53,218 nucleotides of DNA. Origin: Eubacteriales bacterium (GTDB lineage Bacteria > Bacillota > Clostridia > Monoglobales > UMGS1388). Of this stretch, positions 1-8,533 are shown piece by piece. The first letter of the stretch is position 1. The number at the start of each line of letters is the position of its first letter. The stretch lies in assembly GCA_029004515.1 (NCBI GenBank), contig JAQVYH010000005.1, positions 1 through 53,218 of the forward strand. The letters run 5' to 3'. Position numbers and translations under genes: made by a program. The notes under the pieces were generated by a model that did no database searches, was not told the DNA's origin, and saw only the letters and a program-made list of their open reading frames with translations.

Positions 1-102
1 AAAGCCAAGGAGCTTCTTGGCTGGTCAGCACAGCTTGGAATCGAGGATATGTGTCTTGATTCATGGAACTTTATAAAGAACAATCCTGAAGGAATTAAGT
101 GA
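1..102 (+). CDS. galE: UDP-glucose 4-epimerase, C-terminal end (partial)
   Basis: Only the last 33 codons lie in the window, read in frame 1 to a TGA at 100-102. The peptide contains AKELLGWSAQLGIEDMC and ends DSWNFIKNNPEGIK, which is the highly conserved C-terminus of bacterial GalE. That enzyme interconverts UDP-glucose and UDP-galactose with bound NAD in the cytoplasm. Catalytic and NAD-binding residues lie upstream of the window, so intactness cannot be judged. A repeat-associated hairpin terminator follows. The call rests on tail similarity alone, but this tail is very characteristic. Confidence 0.85.
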   Translation, partial: KAKELLGWSAQLGIEDMCLDSWNFIKNNPEGIK

Positions 103-104
103 TA

Positions 105-190
105 CGGCTAATAAAAATGCACAGAACGAGCAAAGCAACAATAAATAATATATTAGATGAAAGGATTTGCACTGCAAATCCTTTCTTTGT
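105..190 (+). repeat. Dispersed hairpin repeat, copy A
   Basis: The element begins CGGCTAATAAAAATGCACAG, continues with AACGAGCAAAGCAA, has an AT-rich spacer and ends in a hairpin with arms AAAGGATTTGC (160-170) and GCAAATCCTTT (174-184), followed by a T-rich tract. Two related copies lie at 14022 and 14235. The hairpin would work as the galE terminator. Confidence 0.7.
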
Positions 191-206
191 TTTATTTGCT
201 ATGAAA

Positions 207-242
207 AGAACCTTGCTCGCTTGAGCAAGGTTCTCGCTTTTT
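207..242. terminator. Bidirectional terminator between galE and the PL22 lyase gene
   Basis: A perfect 12-bp stem, AGAACCTTGCTC / GAGCAAGGTTCT, with a 4-base loop is followed on the plus strand by CGCTTTTTTT. It sits immediately past the stop of the minus-strand gene that ends at 243, so it can serve both converging units. Confidence 0.8.
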
Positions 243-1385
243 TTAAACTTCAACTGAATATACTTTAAGCTTTCCATCGCAATCAGATGTATAATATATC
301 CTGTCTCCCTTATGGTTAAATATAGGATGAGGATGAGCATCCTGGCTACACCATGATGATTGATGCTTGCATAGAGGAGTCCACTCAATATTTTTGTTTG
401 CCCAATCGATTTTTTGCACGCTGATAAATTCAGCAGGACTTTTTCTTACTCCATCGTGAAAATAGCCATCTGAAACAAGGTCATTATTGTTATTTATAGT
501 AAAGTGACCATATTCCTTAAAAGTATCAGGAAGTGCTATTTCAGTAAGGGACAAATCTATCATATCAACTCTGCCAACATATGCAGGTCCGTCGATGTAG
601 CTTCCATGATATATTATAGAATCACCCTTTTCAGACCACATCTCATGCACGGCCCAATCATCCCTACCTCGGTCAGGAGCAGGATTACGCAGGCGAGTGT
701 GAGTTTTTCCATCAAACAGCCACATTCTCCTGATACCCCTATCCACATATGGCCATTCGTGGTTATAAAGAATTATGCTACTGTCCATAGGGTGAAACTG
801 TACATGTGTTATCCACGCTTTATTAACCTTTTCACATATCAACTGTTTGCCTGTTTGGGTATCATATACATTTAGATATGAATTTAAGTTTTCTTCAACT
901 ACCCTTTGGTCAATGTCATAAGGTGGGCGACCATCCTTTAGATAGTCGTACTCTAATGCTCGTGCATCAGTTGTAGGTACACATAGCTTTTTTCCATCAC
1001 CGCTCACATGGGTAAAAGCTGTAACCTGTCCTTTGGGAAGAAGGGCCAAAGTGGTAATATTACCGCTAGAATCAACCTTGCGTAGTTCATCACCTTGTAT
1101 GTAGTATAGAATCTCTCTATATGGGTCAAGGCAGATGCTTGCCTTTCCAATGCCCTTGTAATCTGTTCCATCGAAGTATACATAGGATTTAAGATAACCT
1201 TCAGAGTTATCTGTCAGAAGTGTATCTTCGCCTGTAATGAAATTTTTGCAATATATGTTTGGATTACCATTCTTATCGCTTATATAAAACAATTTGTTAT
1301 CATCAAAGGAAAGACTTGTTGATGTGAAGTATAAAAGCTGTGAGTTGTAATTATCATCACCAGCCATAATTATAGGAGTACCCAT
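243..1385 (-). CDS. ogl: Oligogalacturonide lyase, PL22 family
   Basis: A cytoplasmic protein of about 380 residues predicted to cleave unsaturated short oligogalacturonides from pectin by beta-elimination. It looks like a beta-propeller with repeated blades (LYFTSTSLSFDD, LFYISDKNGN, MWSEKGDSIIYHG). Near the C-terminus, QDAHPHPIF carries the Q-x2-H-x-H pattern that binds the catalytic Mn2+ in PL22 enzymes, and an upstream WAVHEMW may give a further His. No signal peptide is visible, as expected for the intracellular final step of pectin use. The start was set at ATG 1385 because GAGGTGAATT lies just before it; an in-frame GTG 9 bases upstream is the alternative. It follows ispD by 5 bases and is probably cotranscribed. 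No transporter or other pectinase is near. Confidence 0.8.
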   Translation of the reverse strand: MGTPIIMAGDDNYNSQLLYFTSTSLSFDDNKLFYISDKNGNPNIYCKNFITGEDTLLTDNSEGYLKSYVYFDGTDYKGIGKASICLDPYREILYYIQGDELRKVDSSGNITTLALLPKGQVTAFTHVSGDGKKLCVPTTDARALEYDYLKDGRPPYDIDQRVVEENLNSYLNVYDTQTGKQLICEKVNKAWITHVQFHPMDSSIILYNHEWPYVDRGIRRMWLFDGKTHTRLRNPAPDRGRDDWAVHEMWSEKGDSIIYHGSYIDGPAYVGRVDMIDLSLTEIALPDTFKEYGHFTINNNNDLVSDGYFHDGVRKSPAEFISVQKIDWANKNIEWTPLCKHQSSWCSQDAHPHPIFNHKGDRIYYTSDCDGKLKVYSVEV

Positions 1386-1390
1386 ATAAT

Positions 1391-2071
1391 TCACCTCGTC
1401 GATTTTATTATTCTCTCTGCCTTTTGTAAATCGTCAGGCGTTGTAATTTTTATGTTTGTGTCAGGCATCTCTATAATGTATACATCATAACCTGCGTTTG
1501 CAACAACGGACGAATCGTCTGTGACATTCTCCCCTGTGAATCTGCTGTATGCATCCTTTAGTATATCTGCCTTGAATATCTGAGGCGTCTGTACGGTAAA
1601 TAGTCCTGCTCTTTGGATGTTTTCAACTATTTTACCATCCACAATTCTTTTTACTGTATCTGTTACAATACATCCAGGTACAACAGCGCCCCTTATTATC
1701 GCTCCATGACATAGAAGGTCAATCTGCTTAGGTGTTATGCAAGCTCTGGCTCCGTCGTGAATAGCAATATAGTCTGCGTCCTTTGCATGACTGATTCCCC
1801 TCATAACAGAGTCACATCTTTCCTTGCCGCCCTCTATAATATATGTAACCTTACTAAATCCATAGTCCCTACACAGAGTCTGAAGCTGCGGAATTGTTTC
1901 TTTCTTTATGACGATAATAATACTGCTGATCTTGTCTGCCTTTTCAAAAGCAGCGATTGTATGAGCGATAACAGGCTTGCCATCTATTTCAAAAAGTTGT
2001 TTATTAATTCCACCCATACGGGTCGAATCGCCTGCTGCCACTATAATTACGGTGATTTGTATTTTACTCAT
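1391..2071 (-). CDS. ispD: 2-C-methyl-D-erythritol 4-phosphate cytidylyltransferase
   Basis: IspD joins CTP and methylerythritol 4-phosphate in the non-mevalonate isoprenoid pathway. The 226-residue length is normal. Visible motifs are the nucleotide-binding loop VAAGDSTRMG (11-20), HDGAR (105-109), and the C-terminal PDTNIKITTPDDL typical of the family. TarI-type cytidylyltransferases are close relatives, but the C-terminal pattern fits IspD. The gene is led by a consensus promoter and probably shares a transcript with the PL22 lyase gene downstream, a pairing without obvious metabolic logic. Confidence 0.9.
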   Translation of the reverse strand: MSKIQITVIIVAAGDSTRMGGINKQLFEIDGKPVIAHTIAAFEKADKISSIIIVIKKETIPQLQTLCRDYGFSKVTYIIEGGKERCDSVMRGISHAKDADYIAIHDGARACITPKQIDLLCHGAIIRGAVVPGCIVTDTVKRIVDGKIVENIQRAGLFTVQTPQIFKADILKDAYSRFTGENVTDDSSVVANAGYDVYIIEMPDTNIKITTPDDLQKAERIIKSTR

Positions 2072-2102
2072 TGTTATTAACTCCTATGTTAATTCTTATA
2101 TT

Positions 2103-2131
2103 ATTATAGCATTTAAGGGGCATAATGTCAA
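2103..2131 (-). promoter_or_regulatory. Sigma-A-type promoter of ispD
   Basis: On the minus strand TTGACA (complement of 2126-2131) and TATAAT (complement of 2103-2108) are separated by exactly 17 bases, about 35 bases upstream of the ispD ATG, with AGGAGTT as ribosome site. Confidence 0.75.
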
Positions 2132-2188
2132 AACATTATTCGTTTATTCGACCGTTTTTGTAAATTGTGATGAACTTCGCGTAAACCC

Positions 2189-2217
2189 TTGCCAAATGGA
2201 CAAACTTAGTGTACAAT
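2189..2217 (+). promoter_or_regulatory. Sigma-A-type promoter of the fusion gene
   Basis: TTGCCA (2189-2194), a 17-base spacer and TACAAT (2212-2217) lie 36 bases upstream of the ATG at 2253. The ribosome site GAAAGGAAG precedes that ATG. Confidence 0.55.
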
Positions 2218-2252
2218 TAGCTTTAATTTATCTAAGAAAGGAAGTACAGATT

Positions 2253-4775
2253 ATGAAGATTAGTTTTTCAACACTTGCCTGTCCGGATTATTCTTGGTCA
2301 GACATCTACCCAATGGCTAAGGACCTTGGTTTCGACGGTATCGAAGTGCGTGGTATCGGCGATGAAACCTGTGCATTAAATGCAGAACCTTTTAGAGATT
2401 CAAAGCTAGCACTAACAATTGAAAAGCTAAATAAGCTAAATCTGGAAATCCCATGCCTATCTACAGGCTGTTGTCTTAGCGATGAAAATAATTATGATGA
2501 ATATATGCAGGAAATAAGAGATCATATTATCCTTGCCCAAAAACTTGGCACTCCATATATCCGTGTCCTTGGTGACTATGATATTATGCCCGGTAACGAT
2601 ATTGACGATAGTAAGATTGTAGAAGCTATGAAGCTTTTGGCAGTAGATGCCCAGGCACATGGAGTTACACTTCTGCTTGAAACTAATGGTGTTTATTCTG
2701 ATTCAAAAAGACTTCGCAAGGTGCTTGATGAAATTGGCAGCTCGAATGTTGCGGCTCTTTGGGATATGCATCATACATATAGATATATGAATGAATCTGC
2801 TGAGGATACAATCGAGGCTCTTGGTAAATATATAAAGTATGTCCATGTAAAAGACAGCATAATGAATGGTGATACACCTGAATACAAGATGATTGGCACA
2901 GGTGATATGCCTATTGATAAGATGCTCCGTGTTCTTAAAACAAAGGGTTATGAAGGTTACGTTTCTTTAGAATGGGTTAAGAGATGGTCAAGAGATCTTT
3001 ATAACGCAGGCGTTGTATTCCCGCATTATGCTGAATACATGAAACCATATAGCAAGAAGCATAGATATCCGCTTCAGGATAATAAGAGTAAAACAGGCAA
3101 GTATATCTGGCCAAAGGAAACATTTATCGATTATACATTTGCTGATGTTCTTGACCGTGTGTGTGAAGAATTTCCAGAGCAGTATGCTTTCAGATTTACA
3201 GAGCTTGACTATACAAGAACATACCCACAGTTCAGAGATGATGTTGACCGATTTGCAAGAGCACTTATTGCAATAGGTGTTGGAAAGGGTGACCATGTTG
3301 CTATCTGGGCAACAAATGTCCCTGCTTGGTTTATTACTTTCTGGGCAACAACCAAGATAGGTGCTATTCTTGTAACTGTAAACACCGCTTATAAAATTCA
3401 CGAGGCAGAATACCTTTTAAGACAGTCCGACACTCATACTCTTGTTATGATTGATGGACATAAGGATTCTGATTATATTGGAATTATTAAAGAGCTTTGC
3501 CCAGAGATTGCAACTTGCAAACCCGGTGAGCTTAACTCTGAAAAGTTCCCATATCTTAAAAATATTGTCACTATTGATAGCAAAGTTGACGGTTGTTACA
3601 CTTGGGATGATGTAATGGCAAAGGCTGATGAAGTGCCTTATAGAGAAGTTGACAAGCTCAGAAAAACTATTGATGTACATGATGTTTGTAATATGCAGTA
3701 CACCTCCGGAACAACAGGCTTCCCAAAGGGTGTTATGCTTACTCACTATAATGTAGTAAATAACGGTAAGGCAATCGGCGATTGTATGGACTTTTCAACA
3801 GCTGATAGAATGATGATTCAGGTGCCTATGTTCCATTGCTTTGGTATGGTGCTGGCTATGACTGCTTCTGTAACACACGGAACTACGATGTCACCTATCA
3901 CGGCATTCTCACCAACAAAGGGTCTTGATTGTATTAACCGTGAAAAGATTACTGCTGTACATGGTGTTCCAACTATGTTTATTGCACTACTTGGTCATGA
4001 GGATTTTGATAAGACTGACTTTTCATATATGAGAACTGGTATTATGGCGGGTTCTCCATGTCCTATCAAGACAATGCGTGAGGTTATCGAGAAGATGAAT
4101 ATGACTGATATTTGCATCACATATGGTCAGACAGAGGCTTCACCTGCTACAACAATGAGCCGTACAACCGACTCTATTGAACAGCGAGTTAGTACCGTTG
4201 GTCCTGCACTTTTTGGCGTTGAATGTAAGATTGTTGACCCTGAAACAGGCAAGGAACTTCCAGATAATGTGGATGGTGAATTCTGTGCAAGAGGTTATAA
4301 TATAATGAAGGGTTACTACAAGATGCCCGAAGCTACCGCCGCTGCAATTGACAGCGAGGGATGGCTCCATTCAGGCGACCTTGCCCGTCGTACAGAAGAT
4401 GGATATTACAAAATTACAGGTCGTATTAAAGATATGATTATTCGTGGTGGCGAAAATATCTATCCAAAGGAAATCGAAGACTTCCTTTACACACATCCAA
4501 AAGTTCAAGATGTTCAGGTAATCGGTGTTCCTGACAAAGACTATGGAGAAGAAATCATGGCATGCATTGTATTAAAGTCAGGCGAAATCTTGACAGAGGA
4601 AGAGGTTAAAAAGTTTGTTCTTGACCATATGGCAAAGCATAAGGTTCCAAGATATGTTGACTTCGTTAATGAGTTCCCAATGAACGCTGCTGGTAAGATT
4701 CTTAAGTATAAAATGCGTGAGGATGCAGTCGAAAAGCTTAAGCTTCATGCTGCAAAAGATATTGAAACCGCATAG
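2253..4775 (+). CDS. TIM-barrel sugar isomerase/epimerase-like domain fused to an AMP-forming acyl-CoA ligase
   Basis: An 840-residue two-part protein in one unbroken frame. Residues about 1-265 (MKISFSTLACPDYSW, then LLLETNGVY, AALWDMHHTYRY and YVSLEWVKRW) resemble xylose-isomerase-like TIM barrels, with Glu, Asp, His and a last Glu in the positions that usually bind a divalent metal. Residues about 285-840 are a complete FadD-like adenylating enzyme: P-loop YTSGTTGFPKGVM, A5 motif ITYGQTEASP, A7 LHSGDLARR, and A10 lysine in AAGKILKYKMRE. The start at 2253 was chosen for its ribosome site; the open frame upstream to 1977 runs antisense to ispD and is not coding. Cytoplasmic, with no signal peptide. 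Substrates of either half are unknown; the fusion suggests linked steps, for example release and CoA activation of an acid. A 4787 gene follows by 11 bases. Confidence 0.85.
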   Translation: MKISFSTLACPDYSWSDIYPMAKDLGFDGIEVRGIGDETCALNAEPFRDSKLALTIEKLNKLNLEIPCLSTGCCLSDENNYDEYMQEIRDHIILAQKLGTPYIRVLGDYDIMPGNDIDDSKIVEAMKLLAVDAQAHGVTLLLETNGVYSDSKRLRKVLDEIGSSNVAALWDMHHTYRYMNESAEDTIEALGKYIKYVHVKDSIMNGDTPEYKMIGTGDMPIDKMLRVLKTKGYEGYVSLEWVKRWSRDLYNAGVVFPHYAEYMKPYSKKHRYPLQDNKSKTGKYIWPKETFIDYTFADVLDRVCEEFPEQYAFRFTELDYTRTYPQFRDDVDRFARALIAIGVGKGDHVAIWATNVPAWFITFWATTKIGAILVTVNTAYKIHEAEYLLRQSDTHTLVMIDGHKDSDYIGIIKELCPEIATCKPGELNSEKFPYLKNIVTIDSKVDGCYTWDDVMAKADEVPYREVDKLRKTIDVHDVCNMQYTSGTTGFPKGVMLTHYNVVNNGKAIGDCMDFSTADRMMIQVPMFHCFGMVLAMTASVTHGTTMSPITAFSPTKGLDCINREKITAVHGVPTMFIALLGHEDFDKTDFSYMRTGIMAGSPCPIKTMREVIEKMNMTDICITYGQTEASPATTMSRTTDSIEQRVSTVGPALFGVECKIVDPETGKELPDNVDGEFCARGYNIMKGYYKMPEATAAAIDSEGWLHSGDLARRTEDGYYKITGRIKDMIIRGGENIYPKEIEDFLYTHPKVQDVQVIGVPDKDYGEEIMACIVLKSGEILTEEEVKKFVLDHMAKHKVPRYVDFVNEFPMNAAGKILKYKMREDAVEKLKLHAAKDIETA

Positions 4776-4786
4776 GATGATATAAT

Positions 4787-5401
4787 ATGAGAAAAAATGA
4801 GAAAAAAGCAAACAAGGTAAAGAAAGAAAAAAAGGTTCTTTCAGCTGATGTTTTTGTTATGTATCTTATCTTCGGTGCTATAATTCTTGTTCTAGTCGGC
4901 GTTGTGACCTTTAAATTTGGTGAATTAGCCGGTGTGAAGAATTATGTAAGGGGCGAGGAAGATAGGATTAACAAGGTTATCCTTGGGCAAAAGGAACTTG
5001 AGGATAAGTATCAGTCTGATTTTTCTTTGGTTGTTACTAAAGAGCACGAGTCCGAAAAGGAATTTGATGAGACCATCTATAAAAAGGACTATCCTCTTAT
5101 TACCCACGGATATGAATCAGGTGATCAGTGGCAGGTTGTTATCTCTCTTGATAGAGATAATCCTGATGGCACTACCCTTGTTTGTGCTGATACCGAGCTT
5201 CTTAATAAGTACTGCGATAGTTTATATACTTTTGTTCCACCCTTTAAAAATCAGGTGCAAACAAAGAATGCAATCTATGTTTTCAATAATGGTATTCCAG
5301 AGAGTATGATTTATTGTGAGAGAGTGTATTTTGCATCACAGGAGCTAAGAGATGGGTTCGAAGAGATAAAGAACTCAGAGTTGACAAACTATATGCAGTA
5401 A
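4787..5401 (+). CDS. Single-pass membrane protein of unknown function
   Basis: A 204-residue protein with a very basic N-terminus (MRKNEKKANKVKKEKK), one transmembrane segment at about residues 23-44 (VFVMYLIFGAIILVLVGVV) and a soluble C-terminal domain of about 155 residues probably outside the cell. The outer part starts with a short helical stretch rich in charged residues, then a mixed alpha/beta region. No family was recognised. It starts 11 bases after the fusion gene and probably shares its transcript. The ribosome site is weak (GGATGATAT). Confidence 0.75.
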   Translation: MRKNEKKANKVKKEKKVLSADVFVMYLIFGAIILVLVGVVTFKFGELAGVKNYVRGEEDRINKVILGQKELEDKYQSDFSLVVTKEHESEKEFDETIYKKDYPLITHGYESGDQWQVVISLDRDNPDGTTLVCADTELLNKYCDSLYTFVPPFKNQVQTKNAIYVFNNGIPESMIYCERVYFASQELRDGFEEIKNSELTNYMQ

Positions 5402-5460
5402 GTTCAGCGAACAATAATGTACGACCCATTTCGATTAAATAATAATGTGAAATTATGAAA

Positions 5461-5497
5461 AACCCTATTCACTATTTATGTGAATAGGGTTTTTTTA
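5461..5497. terminator. Terminator after the 204-residue membrane protein gene
   Basis: AACCCTATTCAC (5461-5472) and GTGAATAGGGTT (5480-5491) form a perfect 12-bp stem with a 7-base loop and a T run. A-rich sequence before it would also allow function on the minus strand, ending the packaging-module transcript. Confidence 0.85.
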
Positions 5498-5656
5498 TTC
5501 CTTATTTAAATCTTTTATATGCTTTAATGACAGTTCCCCTGCATAACGGAGGAGGGAATCCTCAATAACTTTTTCTACAGGGAGATGTGCTCTCTTAGCA
5601 ATCTGCTCATAAAATTCGCAGACTTCAGGAGTTGGTGCGATTTTATAAACCATCAT
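5495..5656 (-). CDS. Small protein of unknown function at the end of the packaging module
   Basis: A 53-residue open frame beginning MMVYKIAPTPEVCEFYEQI and ending KHIKDLNKE. It starts directly at the stop codon of the preceding 55-residue gene, suggesting translational coupling; no strong ribosome site is seen. Predicted largely helical (YEQIAKRAHLPVEKVIEDSLLRY split over two helices), a pattern compatible with a small DNA-binding fold, but no family was recognised. Its tight packing against the neighbour argues that it is real. Confidence 0.55.
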   Translation of the reverse strand: MMVYKIAPTPEVCEFYEQIAKRAHLPVEKVIEDSLLRYAGELSLKHIKDLNKE

Positions 5657-5824
5657 CTATAGATGATTTTGGTCGACCCAATCCTTCGCCTGAACTACAT
5701 TTTCATATTCAGGAATCGTCAGATTGGTCTCAGGGTCATTATGATATCCCGTTGTGATTATATATGTTTTATATAGCTTATCATCATTTTCGGGAGTTGC
5801 GTATTTGCTCTTGTTTTTATCCAT
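5657..5824 (-). CDS. Small hydrophilic protein, possibly DUF3787-like
   Basis: A 55-residue protein from ATG 5824 (MDKNKSKYATPENDDKLYK), which has a strong AGGAGGGG ribosome site; the open frame extends further upstream without a ribosome site. The C-terminus VVQAKDWVDQNHL resembles the ending of the clostridial DUF3787 family (often ...AKEWVDxN), a group I recall being linked to spore surface proteins. This likeness is from memory and weak. It lies 69 bases after the portal gene on the same strand. Confidence 0.6.
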   Translation of the reverse strand: MDKNKSKYATPENDDKLYKTYIITTGYHNDPETNLTIPEYENVVQAKDWVDQNHL

Positions 5825-5893
5825 TTTTTTGTTCCCCTCCTGTAATATATAGTATGCTACAAAAGGTAAAAAAGAAAACAAGAAGTTGTTCCC

Positions 5894-7255
5894 TTATAGC
5901 TCAGAATCATCCTTAAGTGTTGCAGAAAAATTTTCCTGTCTTTTTTTTATCATTTTGACTAGGTCTGTTGCTTGATTTTCAGTATAGCCATATACATTTT
6001 TAAGATACTCCGCCTCGTCTATGATACCTGTTTCAAATTCCTTAACTGCTCTCACGCTTAATGTATCAACATCGTCAATTATGCTATCGTCAAATGAAAT
6101 AGACACCTCAAAATCACCACTGATTCCCATTAGTTGGGCAATACTATTAATAAGGTCTTTAAGGGCCCTTTCTAATATTAGTTCGTGCTTTTGCATATTT
6201 TGGAAAAGCTCCGATTTGTTATATTTAATTTCAGTAGCAGTTTTAATTGATGAATCCTTACCGGCAGAGACAATACTTCCCAAGCCGCATTTGTACGAAA
6301 GCAGGTCGAGCATCTTTTGCAGTCCCTTTTCGTGGGCATCTGCACGAAGCTCCATATTAATTTCCCGCATATCTGTAAGAGAACGGTCGTTTATCGCATA
6401 GAACTCTGTGTCGTTATCATCAAAAATTGGTGTTATACCATTTGAGTCGCTATGTATCTGCGCCATGCCTGTTGGAACGATGATTCTCTTTTTGCCAAGA
6501 CGAAATTCGTTTGTATAGCTATCAAAAATTAAATCAGTTGATTTTAACAGGTCAATACAGTTTGCGAAAATCGAGATTCCCATAGGATTGTCAGGATCGA
6601 TGTTATTAATAATGTTTGGTGTAATTATCTGGAATAGCGGAGTAGTGCTTCCTGTGCGGAATTCTGCAACAATTCCGTCAGGGAGTTTTATCTCTGTTAG
6701 TTTACCCTTTTCTTTCAAAAACATTTTGTTACGCACTACATATTGTCCTTTTTCAAAGGTATGTGTATTAAGGTATGTATAGGTTTTGCCACCTGAATAT
6801 TTCTCCCCTGCAAAGGCACATTCGGTAATAACTCCATTTTCCCAAGAAAGCGGATATATCATATTGCCTCTTATGTAATCGATTTTTATTTCACCTTTGT
6901 CAAGGTATTCTACAAATGCACCTGTACCAAGGGCAAAGGTCTGCTCAAGAAGTCTGTTGCTCCTCACGCGGAAGTTGTTTTTTTCAAGCACCTTATTTAT
7001 AACCTTTGATATTCTTTCATCTGAAATATTAATGTTTACCTTTTCATTAAGAAGTATGTTTGCCCAATCCTCACAAACCTTCTTTGCCATTCCCAAAGAG
7101 TATCGTTCTCTTTTTATTTTGCGTTTACCATTGAATTGTGAATAGGAGTGGAATCGGTCGTTCTTACCCTTGTACCACTCGAACCAATCATTCATAATGT
7201 CATAAAAATTGTCGCTAAGGGCGTTGTAACCCTGATTAAGTAAGTAATCTTTCAT
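5894..7255 (-). CDS. Phage portal protein, SPP1 gp6-like
   Basis: A 453-residue protein typical of the portal family that forms the dodecameric DNA gate at a phage head vertex. Evidence is the N-terminal WFEWYKGKNDRFHSY, the central VRSNRLLEQTFALGTGAFVEY, a C-terminal helical stem with SAGKDSSIKTATEI, and a position directly downstream of a large terminase gene. Length matches full-size portals (about 450-500 residues), with no stop or frameshift. AAGGAGAATAAT precedes the ATG. No head-maturation protease, scaffold or major capsid gene follows, which is unusual. Confidence 0.85.
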   Translation of the reverse strand: MKDYLLNQGYNALSDNFYDIMNDWFEWYKGKNDRFHSYSQFNGKRKIKRERYSLGMAKKVCEDWANILLNEKVNINISDERISKVINKVLEKNNFRVRSNRLLEQTFALGTGAFVEYLDKGEIKIDYIRGNMIYPLSWENGVITECAFAGEKYSGGKTYTYLNTHTFEKGQYVVRNKMFLKEKGKLTEIKLPDGIVAEFRTGSTTPLFQIITPNIINNIDPDNPMGISIFANCIDLLKSTDLIFDSYTNEFRLGKKRIIVPTGMAQIHSDSNGITPIFDDNDTEFYAINDRSLTDMREINMELRADAHEKGLQKMLDLLSYKCGLGSIVSAGKDSSIKTATEIKYNKSELFQNMQKHELILERALKDLINSIAQLMGISGDFEVSISFDDSIIDDVDTLSVRAVKEFETGIIDEAEYLKNVYGYTENQATDLVKMIKKRQENFSATLKDDSEL

Positions 7256-7276
7256 ATTATTCTCCTTTTTATAAGT

Positions 7277-8533
7277 TTATATTTGCATCATATCGTTCAT
7301 ATTAACCTCGGCGCTGTATTCAAGTGCATCAAGGCTGTCGATGTTAATTGTTCCATCATCTAGTCTTTTGTCCTCGTTGGTTGTTTGATTCCAAACTGCG
7401 TTTTGGAGAGCGTCAATCAGCTGTGGACAGCTCTGTGTCACATAGAATCTCTTGTGTGACATTAGATAGTTGAAAAAACAGATTCTGTCATTTATCCGTC
7501 CCTTACGCGCATTTCTCACATCAACAGGCAATCGCTCCCTGATAACTGCGTTAATAAGCCCCTGAATGAGGGTCGTTTCCGCACTATCACAGTAAATTTC
7601 ATATACAGGATATCTATTTAATTGCTTTTTGATAAATTGTATAAAGGCATCTTCAAGCTGTGAGGGCGATATTTTCCCCTTGTGATAGTATTCATCAATT
7701 GCAATCAATTTTTTTAATCCCTTTGTATAGCCTGTTGCTACAAAGCTATGGGCCGAATTGTTACCACCAAAGTCAACGCCGATAATCAAATATTCCACAT
7801 CATCAGGTGGTTTTTGGATTATATATTCTTGTGGGTTGTCTGCAAAAAGAGGATATACACACCCTTCGGCAGCCTTCCACCTGCCAAGGATAAAGCGGTC
7901 GTAATATACGCCTGTATATTCCTTTTTTATGTTGTCAATATAGTCCTTTTTCAAAAACGTATTGTCATCAATCAAAAATGTCATAACAACCATATCAAGG
8001 TTATCTGCACGGTCTATGTAGTTCTTTTTCAGCCAGTGGTTTGGATTATCCGGGTTGGTCGTAGCAAACAGCTTTGCTCCCTCAACGCTAAGTCGTGATA
8101 AAAGCATTGTGAAGAAATCCTCGTTGAAAAGAGATACCTCATCGCAATATGCACCTGTAAGAGTCATGCCTCGTATTTTATTTTCAGCTGACATATCATT
8201 GACACCTTCAAAGAAAACTCTTCTGCCAAAGAGGAATCCTTCTTTTTTACTTAGAGAGTATTCAAAATTATCGCTTCCCACAAGGTTTATCAGCTGATCG
8301 AAGGTGTTTCTTCGCAGGGTGGTGAGAGTTTTTGCCACCATGAGATAATGACCGTCCAAAGGCATTGTTGCCACCCAAAACGCCCATAGTACAAGGCTGA
8401 CCCATGTCTTGCCCGATCGTACACTTCCTTCAAGGAGATTAATTCTTTTAAGACGGTCAATCTGCCACATTCTCATCAGGGTTCTCTGTTTGTCTGTAAA
8501 AAGCCTACCCCCCATTAGTTGTATCATCTCCAT
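7277..8533 (-). CDS. terL: Phage terminase large subunit, PBSX-like
   Basis: A 418-residue DNA-packaging motor. The N-terminal ATPase has Walker A EGSVRSGKT (35-43) and Walker B AYCDE with acidic pair D131-E132. The C-terminal RNase H-like nuclease shows GVDFGGN (D254) and YCDSAE (D316), so catalytic residues appear kept. It overlaps the small subunit gene by 29 bases and lies 21 bases before the portal gene. The start at 8533 has a poor ribosome site; an in-frame ATG six codons later, preceded by GGAGATGAT, is a plausible alternative. No decay is visible. Confidence 0.9.
   Translation of the reverse strand: MEMIQLMGGRLFTDKQRTLMRMWQIDRLKRINLLEGSVRSGKTWVSLVLWAFWVATMPLDGHYLMVAKTLTTLRRNTFDQLINLVGSDNFEYSLSKKEGFLFGRRVFFEGVNDMSAENKIRGMTLTGAYCDEVSLFNEDFFTMLLSRLSVEGAKLFATTNPDNPNHWLKKNYIDRADNLDMVVMTFLIDDNTFLKKDYIDNIKKEYTGVYYDRFILGRWKAAEGCVYPLFADNPQEYIIQKPPDDVEYLIIGVDFGGNNSAHSFVATGYTKGLKKLIAIDEYYHKGKISPSQLEDAFIQFIKKQLNRYPVYEIYCDSAETTLIQGLINAVIRERLPVDVRNARKGRINDRICFFNYLMSHKRFYVTQSCPQLIDALQNAVWNQTTNEDKRLDDGTINIDSLDALEYSAEVNMNDMMQI

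Noticed and set aside
1977..2252. 92-codon N-terminal extension of the fusion protein
   Set aside because: It runs antisense to ispD and through its promoter; the ATG at 2253 has a good ribosome site and matches the N-terminus of the TIM-barrel family.
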